NCBI GenBank assembly: GCA_900316105.1
Contig: ONBR01000007.1
Span: 1 to 64,000 of the forward strand
Reading direction: 5' to 3'
DNA from: an uncultured Olsenella sp.
GTDB lineage: Bacteria; Actinomycetota; Coriobacteriia; Coriobacteriales; Atopobiaceae
Length of the DNA stretch: 64,000 nt
The notes beneath the pieces are model-generated. The model was not told the DNA's origin, ran no database searches, and saw only the letters and a list, made by a program, of their open reading frames with translations. Numbering within the stretch: the first letter of the stretch is position 1; the number at the start of each line of letters is the position of its first letter. Both the position numbers and the translations under genes were made by a program. Shown piece by piece: positions 52,012 to 59,167 of the stretch.

Positions 52012-53028
52012 ATGGCAGAGGACAGGAATACGGACAGAAGGGGCAGCTCTCGTCCCACAGGGGGCAAGCACGCCGCTCGCCATGCTGCGCACGGCGCAAC
52101 CCGCCCGCGCCAGGGTGCGCGTCAGTCCCAGATGGACATGCATAGGGGAGGCGCCCCTGCCGCCCCCAGGGCTTCTCAGCATCCTCGACGCGGTAGCGCA
52201 CAGGTGTCGGCCGCTAGGGTCACCCACAGGCAGGTGTCGCGCTCGGACCTGGCATCGGCACTGCCCACCATCAGCTCGCAGGACGAGCAGAGCGCGCCGC
52301 GTCCCATCGGCGTCGACCCCTCTGCCACGGGGGCCTTCAGGCGCATCAGCGCTGGCGAGGGTGCTACGGTGGAAACGAGGGAGAATGTGGGAAAGGTATC
52401 GCCTGACTCCACGAACTCCTGGTCGCGCGTGGGACTGGGAGCCGAGATGCGCCTCCAGGGTTCCAGCCGTCCTCAGGTAGAGGACCGCTCTCAGGAGGAG
52501 AAGGGGGAGGGAAGGCGTCTTTCCCAGCAGCTCAGGGAGCATTGGATCATTCTGGTCGCGCTCATCGCCGTGATCGTCGTTGGTGGCTTCCTCATGCACG
52601 GCTGCCTGGACTCGGTCCAGAAGGCTGGCTCCAACGGCGGCAAGGAGCCTCAGCAGGCCCAGACCACGGCTGACGGCAGCGTAACCTACCAAGGTACGGT
52701 CTTCTCCATTGCCCAGCGCGACGACGGAAGCTACGTGCTTCAGGGTCATCCCGAGGAATCTGGTGACAACGACACCTACATGGAGTTCACTGGCACGCCC
52801 GTCCAGTTGATCCTCTACAACGGGGCCATCCTCATCCCCGAGAACGTCGATGGTGGCTGGGACGTGTTGGCTTATACCATCGGCAGCGGGTCGGTGGGTT
52901 CCCAGGTTGTGGATGAGAACGAGCAGCCCGTTGGCGGCTCGGGCAGCATCCAGTCGGTGGAGCTGCACGAGAAGGAGCTTCTGGTGACAGACGATGGCGG
53001 GAAGGTCACGCGCGTCTCGCTCGAGTAG
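52012..53028 (+). CDS. Single-pass membrane protein with disordered cytoplasmic region, unknown function
   Basis: The 338-residue product has a polar, Arg/Ser/Gly/His-rich N-terminal region (about 1-175, probably disordered). One TM helix follows (about 180-200, WIILVALIAVIVVGGFLMHGC). An outer C-terminal domain (about 215-338) has Ser/Gly/Asp-rich strands such as VTYQGTVFSIAQRDDGSYVLQG. The ATG at 52012 follows GGAGG, and an ATG at 51970 would overlap the recR hairpin. The product is not recognised. It follows recR closely but is separated by a strong hairpin. tRNA-Asp lies downstream. Confidence 0.7.
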   Translation: MAEDRNTDRRGSSRPTGGKHAARHAAHGATRPRQGARQSQMDMHRGGAPAAPRASQHPRRGSAQVSAARVTHRQVSRSDLASALPTISSQDEQSAPRPIGVDPSATGAFRRISAGEGATVETRENVGKVSPDSTNSWSRVGLGAEMRLQGSSRPQVEDRSQEEKGEGRRLSQQLREHWIILVALIAVIVVGGFLMHGCLDSVQKAGSNGGKEPQQAQTTADGSVTYQGTVFSIAQRDDGSYVLQGHPEESGDNDTYMEFTGTPVQLILYNGAILIPENVDGGWDVLAYTIGSGSVGSQVVDENEQPVGGSGSIQSVELHEKELLVTDDGGKVTRVSLE

Positions 53029-53056
53029 ACACCTTACCTACTATGTACTCGATTCT

Positions 53057-53108
53057 GGGGGAACATTTTGTGTAGCAATGATGAACAAAATACTAGAAAA
53101 ATTCCCCC
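53057..53108. repeat. Interrupted nested inverted repeat
   Basis: GGGGGAA...TTCCCCC encloses ATTTTGT...ACAAAAT. It could terminate the preceding gene or insulate tRNA-Asp. A+T-rich loop; no clear U-tract. Confidence 0.4.
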
Positions 53109-53137
53109 TAGACAGCGCAGAAACTTTCGGCCATAAT
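53109..53137 (+). promoter_or_regulatory. Promoter of tRNA-Asp
   Basis: TAGACA, a 17-base spacer and CATAAT end 20 bases before the mature tRNA. Confidence 0.6.
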
Positions 53138-53157
53138 AGCTCTCGCACCAAGGGAAC

Positions 53158-53234
<77 letters not shown>

Positions 53235-53245
53235 TTTGATGGCTC

Positions 53246-53280
53246 AAGGGTCTCACGAAAGTGAGGCCCTTTTTATTTTT
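53246..53280 (+). terminator. Intrinsic terminator after tRNA-Asp
   Basis: AAGGGTCTCAC pairs with GTGAGGCCCTT around GAAA, followed by TTTATTTTT. Confidence 0.88.
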
Positions 53281-53441
53281 AGTAAATATGTTAGTTGGCT
53301 GACGCAATGAAGGTCAAAAATTGATACTCATGTGATAGTCTTTTGGAAACAGATAGGGTTTCTTGTACTTGGGCTCCATTCCGCACTAGGCAACGTGGCT
53401 GCGCCATTCATCGCGCGCTGCGTTGGGGAGGCACGAAAGGC

Positions 53442-54203
53442 ATGGTCATGAACAAAACGGTTCAGGACAGCCGCCCGGATTCTCGGGAGGGTTCTCCTTC
53501 CCAGATAGAGCCTGCTGGTACTGAGGAAGGCAACCATCTGACTCGCCTTGCCGTCTTTGACTACGATGGCACGGTGATCAGCGGCCAGTCGGGGGCCCTC
53601 TTTTCCCGCTACCTCTTTATGCGCGGCTACCTCAATCCCATACGCGCCCTGCGCCTGGGCTGGTGGGGCTTCCGCTATGTCTTCCATTTGCCCTACCACG
53701 AGGACGAGCCTCGAGAGCAGATCTTCGGTGCACTCCGTGAGCATACGGGCAAGGAGGTAGACCAGCTCATGCTGGACTTCCACAATGAGGTGCTGCTGAA
53801 GCGTTACCGCCCCGAGGCAATTGCCGAGGTGCAGAAGCGCAAGGATGAGGGCTGCATCACCCTGCTCATCTCTGCCACCTTCTCGGGCATAGCTCAGGCG
53901 GCTGCCAAGGTCCTGAGAGTCGACGGATTGGTGGCTACCGACATGGAGCGTGACGAGGAGGGCCATTTCACGGGTAACGTCGCGGGCGACGTGATCTCGG
54001 GCCAGAACAAGATAAAGGCGGTTGCCAGCTGGGCTGACGAGCACATTGGCCAAGGCAAGTGGGTCATTGCCTACTCGTACGCCGATCATCACACCGACGA
54101 GGATCTTCTGTCGGTATCCGAGAAGGCCTATGCCGTCACTCCCGGAAAGACGCTCAAACACAAGGCGAAGCGCATGAGGTGGGAAGTACTCGACTGGAGC
54201 TAG
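53442..54203 (+). CDS. HAD-IB-family phosphatase
   Basis: The 253-residue SerB/PGP-phosphatase-like HAD hydrolase has motif I DYDGTVIS (nucleophile Asp), motif II ISATFSGIA, the GDVISGQNKIKAV segment with Lys of motif III, and a motif IV YSYADHHTDEDLL. A membrane-associated helical cap insertion FSRYLFMRGYLNPIRALRLGWWGFRYVF follows motif I. The substrate could be phosphoserine, a phospholipid head group or another phosphomonoester. Two ATGs (53442, 53448) share GGGGAGG/GAAAGG; the first is given. An open N-terminal extension to 53343 lacks homology. The Rrf2-type regulator gene lies 64 bases downstream. Confidence 0.82.
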   Translation: MVMNKTVQDSRPDSREGSPSQIEPAGTEEGNHLTRLAVFDYDGTVISGQSGALFSRYLFMRGYLNPIRALRLGWWGFRYVFHLPYHEDEPREQIFGALREHTGKEVDQLMLDFHNEVLLKRYRPEAIAEVQKRKDEGCITLLISATFSGIAQAAAKVLRVDGLVATDMERDEEGHFTGNVAGDVISGQNKIKAVASWADEHIGQGKWVIAYSYADHHTDEDLLSVSEKAYAVTPGKTLKHKAKRMRWEVLDWS

Positions 54204-54267
54204 GGCATTGCAGCGGTGAGGTGTCGCGCGTGCCAGGTGGGGGCCTGGCCGACGGAAGGAGCAGAAC

Positions 54268-54810
54268 ATGGACGTCTCAAAGAAGACGGACTATGCCATT
54301 CGAATGATTGCAGAACTGGTAGAGCAGGAAGGCGCCGTCGTCTCGGTGCGTACTGCCGCCGAGAAGCGCGGTGTTCCCTACTCGTTCGCTCGCTCCATCC
54401 AGCGTGACCTCGCTCATGCGGGCATCATCGAGAGTGCCCGTGGCTCGAGGGGTGGCATGAGGTTGCTCATCGACCCAAAGACCACGACCCTACGTTCTGT
54501 GGTGGAGGCCCTCCAAGGCCCCATAAAGGTGACTATCTGCGACCATTCCGGTCCGGACGGTGGCTTCTGCCCCTTTGCCGACGATTGCCACTTCAGGCCC
54601 GTCTGGTGCGAAGCAGAGAATATTCTGCGTCACTACTTCGAGTCCATGACAATCGACGATGTGGTCAACCACCATCGCTATCCCGTGCTCTCCAAGGGCA
54701 ATGACTTCGAGCTCGTGAACCCTCGCGAGGAACCTGCAAAGGCCGAGCGTCTGGAGGAGAGCGACGTTACCGTCGAACTTACCTCAGATGAGGAGACGTC
54801 GCGTGCCTAG
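54268..54810 (+). CDS. Rrf2-family transcriptional regulator
   Basis: The 180-residue winged-helix regulator starts MDVSKKTDYAIRMIAELVE as in Rrf2/IscR/NsrR proteins. Recognition helix region is RGVPYSFARSIQRDLAHAGI, wing SARGSRGGMRL. The sensor part has four cysteines (CDHSGPDGGFCPFADDCHFRPVWC) where IscR/NsrR have three, so an Fe-S cluster is likely. The C-terminal 40 residues are an acidic, Glu-rich extension. Cluster-loaded Rrf2 proteins control Fe-S biogenesis, NO or redox responses. It overlaps the mutY-like gene by 8 bases. No sufBCD or isc gene is in the window, so its target is unknown. Confidence 0.88.
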   Translation: MDVSKKTDYAIRMIAELVEQEGAVVSVRTAAEKRGVPYSFARSIQRDLAHAGIIESARGSRGGMRLLIDPKTTTLRSVVEALQGPIKVTICDHSGPDGGFCPFADDCHFRPVWCEAENILRHYFESMTIDDVVNHHRYPVLSKGNDFELVNPREEPAKAERLEESDVTVELTSDEETSRA

Positions 54811-55705
54811 CAGCGCTCGCGAGGAATGGCTGGAGGGCCTGAGCCCCACGCTCGCGTCCTTTCGCGAGTTGGTGATGACCAGGGGACGCGAGCTCTATCG
54901 TGACCTTCCCTGGCGGAGGACTCGTGATCCCTATGCCATCTGGATCAGCGAGGTCATGCTCCAGCAGACGCAGGTCGCCCGCGTCGATGGACGCTGGCAG
55001 CACTGGCTTAAACGCTTTCCGAGCGTCGAGGACCTTGCTCAGGCTCAGTCTGCGGACGTATTGGACGAGTGGCAGGGCATGGGCTACAACCGCCGCGCCT
55101 TGTCCCTCCACAGGGCGGCAGCCATGATTGCCGAGGGCGGGGGAAACTTTCCCCAGGACCAGAAGTCACTGGTCTTGCTGCCTGGCGTCGGACCTGCCAC
55201 CGCGGCAGGCATTCGGGCCTTTGCCTTTGACCTGCCTGGCGTCTATCTGGAGACCAATGTCCGCTCGGTCTTTCTGCACGAGCTCTTTCCTGGCGTTGAG
55301 GGAGTCGGCGACAGGGAGCTTGTCCCGCTGGTCCGCGCGAGCTGTCCGCCCGATGACAGTGACCCTGCAGACGACCCACGCAGCTGGTACTATGCCCTGC
55401 TTGATTTGGGCGCACACCTAAAGAAGACCTTGCCCAACCCCTCCAGGAGGTCCGCGACTCACACACGCCAGTCCAGGTTCGAGGGCTCTCACAGACAGAA
55501 GCGAGCTGCCCTGGTGCGCATCCTGCTTGCCCATCGTGGTAGGGGTGATGGTACCGTGGATTTGGACACTCTTACCGAGGAACTCTCGAAACTGGAGACC
55601 GACAAGGGTAGAAATGAAATTAGCCGTCAGGACGTCGAGACCATACTCACCGAGCTGGCAGGAGAGGGATTTTGCTATAAAGTGGGTAACAATTGGCGAG
55701 CCTAA
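54803..55705 (+). CDS. mutY: MutY-type adenine DNA glycosylase lacking the 4Fe-4S cluster
   Basis: This HhH-GPD base-excision enzyme would remove adenine opposite 8-oxoguanine. The 300 residues carry PWRRTRDPYAIWISEVMLQQTQV (catalytic-type E50) and the HhH LLPGVGPATAAGI. At the site where family members have LDGNV with catalytic Asp it reads LETNVRSVF (E150). The loop that holds C-x6-C-x2-C-x5-C in MutY is replaced by LKKTLPNPSRRSATHTRQSRFEGSHR without cysteines, and no C-terminal NUDIX-like domain follows. The GTG start has GAGGAG seven bases ahead and overlaps the regulator stop. An ATG at 54788 is the alternative. Confidence 0.82.
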   Translation: MPSSAREEWLEGLSPTLASFRELVMTRGRELYRDLPWRRTRDPYAIWISEVMLQQTQVARVDGRWQHWLKRFPSVEDLAQAQSADVLDEWQGMGYNRRALSLHRAAAMIAEGGGNFPQDQKSLVLLPGVGPATAAGIRAFAFDLPGVYLETNVRSVFLHELFPGVEGVGDRELVPLVRASCPPDDSDPADDPRSWYYALLDLGAHLKKTLPNPSRRSATHTRQSRFEGSHRQKRAALVRILLAHRGRGDGTVDLDTLTEELSKLETDKGRNEISRQDVETILTELAGEGFCYKVGNNWRA

Positions 55706-55780
55706 TGGTATGATGGCGAAAGCACGAGGTCGGCGGGGGCCGATCACATGTTGAGAAACGCAAAATGAGAGGGGTTTAGC

Positions 55781-56326
55781 ATGGCAGTTGATTTTGAGAA
55801 TTCGCAGACCAAGAAGAACCTCGAGGCGGCCTTTGCCGGTGAGTCTCAGGCTACGAACAAGTATGCCTACTACGCGAGCAAGGCCAAGAAGGAGGGCTAC
55901 GAGCAGCTCTCTGCCATCTTTACCGAGACCTCTGGCAACGAGCGCGAGCACGCAAAGATGTGGTTCAAGTATCTGCATGATGGTGATGTGCCCGAGACCC
56001 TGCAGAACCTGAAGGATGCCGCTGCCGGCGAGCACGACGAGTGGACCGACATGTATCCCGGCTTCGCAAAGACTGCCGAGGAGGAGGGATTCAAGGAGAT
56101 CGCCGCCAAGTTCCGCATGGTCGGCGAGGTCGAGAAGCACCACGAGGAGCGTTACCTCAAGCTCGTCGAGCGTGTCGAGAAGGGCGAGGTCTTTGCACGC
56201 CCCGGCGTCAAGGTTTGGAAGTGCCGTAACTGCGGTCACCTGCATGTGGGCGAGACCGCGCCTAAGATCTGCCCCGTCTGCAACCATCCTCAGTCCTACT
56301 TCGAGGAGCAGGCTCTGAACTACTAG
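55781..56326 (+). CDS. rbr: Rubrerythrin
   Basis: The 181-residue peroxide-reducing protein of anaerobes has an N-terminal di-iron ferritin-like domain with EXXH-type ligands ([33 protein letters not shown]). A C-terminal rubredoxin domain follows with two CxxC pairs ([13 protein letters not shown] and [12 protein letters not shown]). GAGGGG precedes the ATG. It supports an anaerobic or microaerophilic host. A strong terminator follows, so it is monocistronic. Confidence 0.96.
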   Translation: MAVDFENSQTKKNLEAAFAGESQATNKYAYYASKAKKEGYEQLSAIFTETSGNEREHAKMWFKYLHDGDVPETLQNLKDAAAGEHDEWTDMYPGFAKTAEEEGFKEIAAKFRMVGEVEKHHEERYLKLVERVEKGEVFARPGVKVWKCRNCGHLHVGETAPKICPVCNHPQSYFEEQALNY

Positions 56327-56358
56327 TGGTCAGCTCACATAGGTAGCCAAATGCCAGA

Positions 56359-56391
56359 GGGCCATCGTGCGAACGCGCGATGGCCTTTTTT
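56359..56391 (+). terminator. Intrinsic terminator after rubrerythrin
   Basis: GGCCATCG pairs with CGATGGCC (outer stem extended inside by GC pairs) followed by seven T. Confidence 0.88.
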
Positions 56392-56484
56392 CGTGTCCAA
56401 ATGGGTGGACAAGGCGGAGTTCGTTAGACACAAATGACTGACCTGTCCTTATGTCTTTCCTACGATGATATAGGAGTGGAGTTT

Positions 56485-56509
56485 TTGTTATCGATTTAAA
56501 CGATAACAA
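56485..56509. promoter_or_regulatory. Perfect inverted repeat, operator candidate for metY
   Basis: TTGTTATCG and CGATAACAA (perfect) are separated by ATTTAAA, 126 bases before the metY start codon. It sits in a local A+T-rich island next to TATATATAG, a possible -10 region. The shape suggests a dimeric repressor site. Confidence 0.6.
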
Positions 56510-56561
56510 CCATAAGATACTATATATAGCATTTTAACTGGTATTTCTCTTGGGAACTCCT

Positions 56562-56618
56562 AATATAGTTGCCACGCGCACGGAGTTACACACGCAATGA
56601 AAGCGCAGTTGCTATATT
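56562..56618 (+). promoter_or_regulatory. Leader stem adjacent to the metY Shine-Dalgarno
   Basis: AATATAG (56562-56568) is complementary to CTATATT (56612-56618), which abuts the AAGGAGGA ribosome-binding site. It could fold into a long-range stem with a 43-base loop. Stability is modest. Confidence 0.3.
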
Positions 56619-56634
56619 CAAGGAGGAACACAAA

Positions 56635-57957
56635 ATGGCATTTGAGCTGAACCCCGAGTTTTCCAAGGACGTCGAGAAGCACTTTGATACCCTGCAGGTC
56701 CACGCAGGCCTGGCGCCCGACCCCGTCACGGGCTCCGCGGCACTGCCCGTCTACGCATCTGCGGCATTCGAGTTCAAAGATGCGGCAGACGGCGCCGGTA
56801 AGTTTGCCCTGACCGTTCCCGGCAACGTCTATGGCCGCCTGACCAACACCACCACCGACTCCGTTGCGGCGCGCATCGCTGCTCTGGAGGGTGCGGCCGG
56901 TGCCGTGGCAGTCGCCTCTGGTCACGCAGCCGAGATTCTGGCACTCACCAACCTGGTAGGCGCTGGCGACGAGATCGTAGCATCCGACTCCCTCTATGGT
57001 GGCACCTGGAACATCTTCCTGCATACCCTTGGGGACCTCGGTGTAAAGACTCACTTTGTCGAGAACAACGACATCGATGCCTTCGTCGCCAACACCAACG
57101 AGCACACCAAGCTCTGGTACGTCGAGACCATCGGCAATCCCCTGGTCGACGTGGCTGACGTCCCCGCAATCGTCGAGGCAGCCAACTCCCTGCCCTCCCC
57201 GGTGCCCGTCTTCGTCGACAACACCTTCGCTACGCCCTACATCTACCGCCCGGCCGACGACGGCGCGGCGGTCGTGATCGAGTCCCTCACCAAGTGGATT
57301 AACGGCCACGGCAACACCCTGGGCGGCGCGGTAATCGACACCGGCAAGTTCAACTGGAAGCAGGACCCCGAGAAGTGGGCAACCCTGGCAAAGCCCGACC
57401 CCTCCTACCACGGTCTGGTCTTTGCCGACGCCGCTCCTGCCGCGCCTTTCTCCACCCGCGTCCTGGCCAACAAGCTTCGCGACTTCGGTCCCACCCTCTC
57501 GCCCTACGCGGCTCAGCTCATCGGCATTGGCCTGGAGGACCTGTCCCTGCGCGTCCAGCGCCACTCCGACAACGCCCTGGCAGTTGCCAAGTTCCTCGAG
57601 GAGAACCCCAAGGTCACCTGGGTCCGCTACTCCGGACTGGAGAATGACCCCTCCCACGAGACGGCCAAGAAGCTCTTCCATCACAATGCGTTCGGCGGTG
57701 CTCTGGTCTTTGGCGTCAAGGGTGGTCGCGAGGCTGGTCTCAACGTCGTGAACAACGTCAAGCTCTTTACGCATCTGGCCAATGTCGGCGACGCAAAGTC
57801 CCTGATTATCCATCCTGCCTCTACCACGCACTCTCAGCTTTCCGCCCAGCAGCTCGAGGATGCCCACCTGTCGGAGGACCTCATCCGCCTCTCCGTCGGC
57901 ATCGAGAACGTGGATGACATCATCGCCGACCTCGATCAGGCCATCGCCAAGGCCTAG
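56635..57957 (+). CDS. metY: O-acetylhomoserine sulfhydrylase (PLP enzyme)
   Basis: This Cys/Met-metabolism PLP enzyme makes homocysteine from O-acetylhomoserine and sulfide. It has 440 residues, longer than cystathionine enzymes (about 380-400) and typical for MetY. Landmarks are YGRLTNTTTDSVAARIAALEGAAGAVAVASG, the SDSLYGGTWN substrate segment, DNTFATPYIYRP, PLP-binding SLTKWINGHG, and HPASTTHSQLS near the end. AAGGAGGA provides a strong ribosome-binding site. The gene is single, with a palindromic operator candidate and a structured leader upstream, so it is probably regulated by sulfur or methionine supply (inference). Confidence 0.92.
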   Translation: MAFELNPEFSKDVEKHFDTLQVHAGLAPDPVTGSAALPVYASAAFEFKDAADGAGKFALTVPGNVYGRLTNTTTDSVAARIAALEGAAGAVAVASGHAAEILALTNLVGAGDEIVASDSLYGGTWNIFLHTLGDLGVKTHFVENNDIDAFVANTNEHTKLWYVETIGNPLVDVADVPAIVEAANSLPSPVPVFVDNTFATPYIYRPADDGAAVVIESLTKWINGHGNTLGGAVIDTGKFNWKQDPEKWATLAKPDPSYHGLVFADAAPAAPFSTRVLANKLRDFGPTLSPYAAQLIGIGLEDLSLRVQRHSDNALAVAKFLEENPKVTWVRYSGLENDPSHETAKKLFHHNAFGGALVFGVKGGREAGLNVVNNVKLFTHLANVGDAKSLIIHPASTTHSQLSAQQLEDAHLSEDLIRLSVGIENVDDIIADLDQAIAKA

Positions 57958-58045
57958 ACTCCCGATCATTCGAGAGAGACTGACTGGCGACGTGTCCGCG
58001 ACTTGCGCGTCCGCCGGTGACCCTGGAACAGATAGCACAGCGTGC

Positions 58046-58080
58046 AGCCCCGCGGCATCCTCCTTTGCCGTGGGGCTTCT
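58046..58080 (+). terminator. Intrinsic terminator after metY
   Basis: AGCCCCGCGGCA pairs with TGCCGTGGGGCT (one G-U), followed by TCT. Short U-tract. Confidence 0.65.
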
Positions 58081-58091
58081 CGTGTTTCGTA

Positions 58092-58168
58092 GGGTGGGAC
58101 AGGGACGCCAGGCATATTTGTCACACAAGGATCGCGTGACGCCTGCGCCTGGCGTTCCCGCCCCACCC
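58092..58168. repeat. Imperfect long inverted repeat upstream of nth
   Basis: GGGTGGGACAGGGACGCCAGGC (22 bases at 58092-58113) pairs with 58147-58168 with a few mismatches. The loop begins ATATTTGTCACAC, which matches TATTTGTCACAC after the second argH palindrome; GGGACG precedes the core in both places. Confidence 0.5.
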
Positions 58169-58210
58169 GCCCCCTTCGCATACAATGAGACCTGTTGCGA
58201 GGAGGTTGCC

Positions 58211-58909
58211 ATGCCGCGGGAGTCAAAGAAGTCAAAGCAGGAACGTGCCATCGAGTTTTGCCGTAGGATGGGAGAGCGCTATCCGGACGTGCAGAGCGCC
58301 CTGGACTTCACGAACCCCTTCGAATTGGTGATCTGTGTGCTCCTTTCTGCACAGACCACCGACGCCGCAGTCAACAAGGTTACCCCCACACTCTTTGGCC
58401 GTTGGCCTGACGCGGCGGCGATGGCGCAGGCGGATGTCGCCGAGGTGGGGGAGGTCATTCGCTCCATAGGCTTCTGGCGGTCAAAGGCCCAGCACTGCGT
58501 GGGTGCCGCCCAGATGATCATGAGCGACTATGGCGGCGAGGTTCCCAGCAGTATGAACGAGCTGGTGCGTTTGCCCGGAGTAGGGCGAAAGACCGCAAAT
58601 ATCGTGCTCAACAAGGCCTTTGGCATCGTGGACGGCATCGCGGTGGATACCCATGTCTACCGTATCGCCACGCGCCTGCGTCTGACCAAGGCGCCAACGC
58701 CCCTCCAGGCCGAGCAGGACTTGCTCCAGATCATCCCCCACGAGCTCTGGGAGCCTGTCAACGAGCAATGGATTCACTTTGGACGCGAGGTCTGCAGCTC
58801 CCAGCGGCCCAAGTGCGAGGAATGCCCCTGTACAGATCTCTGCCCCAGCGCGGGCCAGCCCAACCGCTACTTCAAGCCAAAGAGCGAGACTCGCAAAAAG
58901 AGACCCTAG
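58211..58909 (+). CDS. nth: Endonuclease III
   Basis: This DNA glycosylase/AP lyase acts on oxidised pyrimidines. The 232 residues contain HhH LPGVGRKTANIV with catalytic Lys127, catalytic Asp146 in AVDTHVYR, and the intact 4Fe-4S ligands Cys195, 202, 205 and 211 (C-x6-C-x2-C-x5-C). GAGGAGG precedes the ATG. A longer open frame from 57860 merely overlaps metY. It contrasts with the clusterless mutY-like enzyme 2.5 kb upstream. A repeat hairpin begins 2 bases after the stop. Confidence 0.95.
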   Translation: MPRESKKSKQERAIEFCRRMGERYPDVQSALDFTNPFELVICVLLSAQTTDAAVNKVTPTLFGRWPDAAAMAQADVAEVGEVIRSIGFWRSKAQHCVGAAQMIMSDYGGEVPSSMNELVRLPGVGRKTANIVLNKAFGIVDGIAVDTHVYRIATRLRLTKAPTPLQAEQDLLQIIPHELWEPVNEQWIHFGREVCSSQRPKCEECPCTDLCPSAGQPNRYFKPKSETRKKRP

Positions 58910-58910
58910 T

Positions 58911-58951
58911 GCCGTGTGTCGCAGGGAGTAGCCCCCTACGGCACACGGCGG
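58911..58951. repeat. Dispersed palindromic repeat, family B, copy 2
   Basis: GCCGTGTGTCG...CGGCACACGGC arms around GGGAGTAGCCCCC, followed by GG. Closely similar to 23325-23361, including the trailing CACACGGCGG. It may serve as nth terminator although no U-tract follows. Confidence 0.6.
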
Positions 58952-59167
58952 GCAAGGTCGGAGTTTGCAACGACCTTTTGCTACCGATGGTTCGTAACCC
59001 TTCCATTTCCCTACCACTGCCGAGAAATGCTCCCCCCACCTTGAAAAGTGCCATAGAATAATGTGCGTTATGGCTCGATGGCAAGATTCGTGCCAGTAGG
59101 TCTGAGCTGGCCTTTTGTCGTCGAACTGACTATTGGCAGATCACCACCGTTCAGGGAGGAGCGATAC

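Noticed and set aside
56400..56634. SAM riboswitch upstream of metY
   Set aside because: No SAM-I/II/IV core elements or terminator were visible; only the dyad and a weak stem.
56560..58251. 563-codon minus-strand open frame opposite metY
   Set aside because: It covers the metY leader and terminator and has shadow composition.
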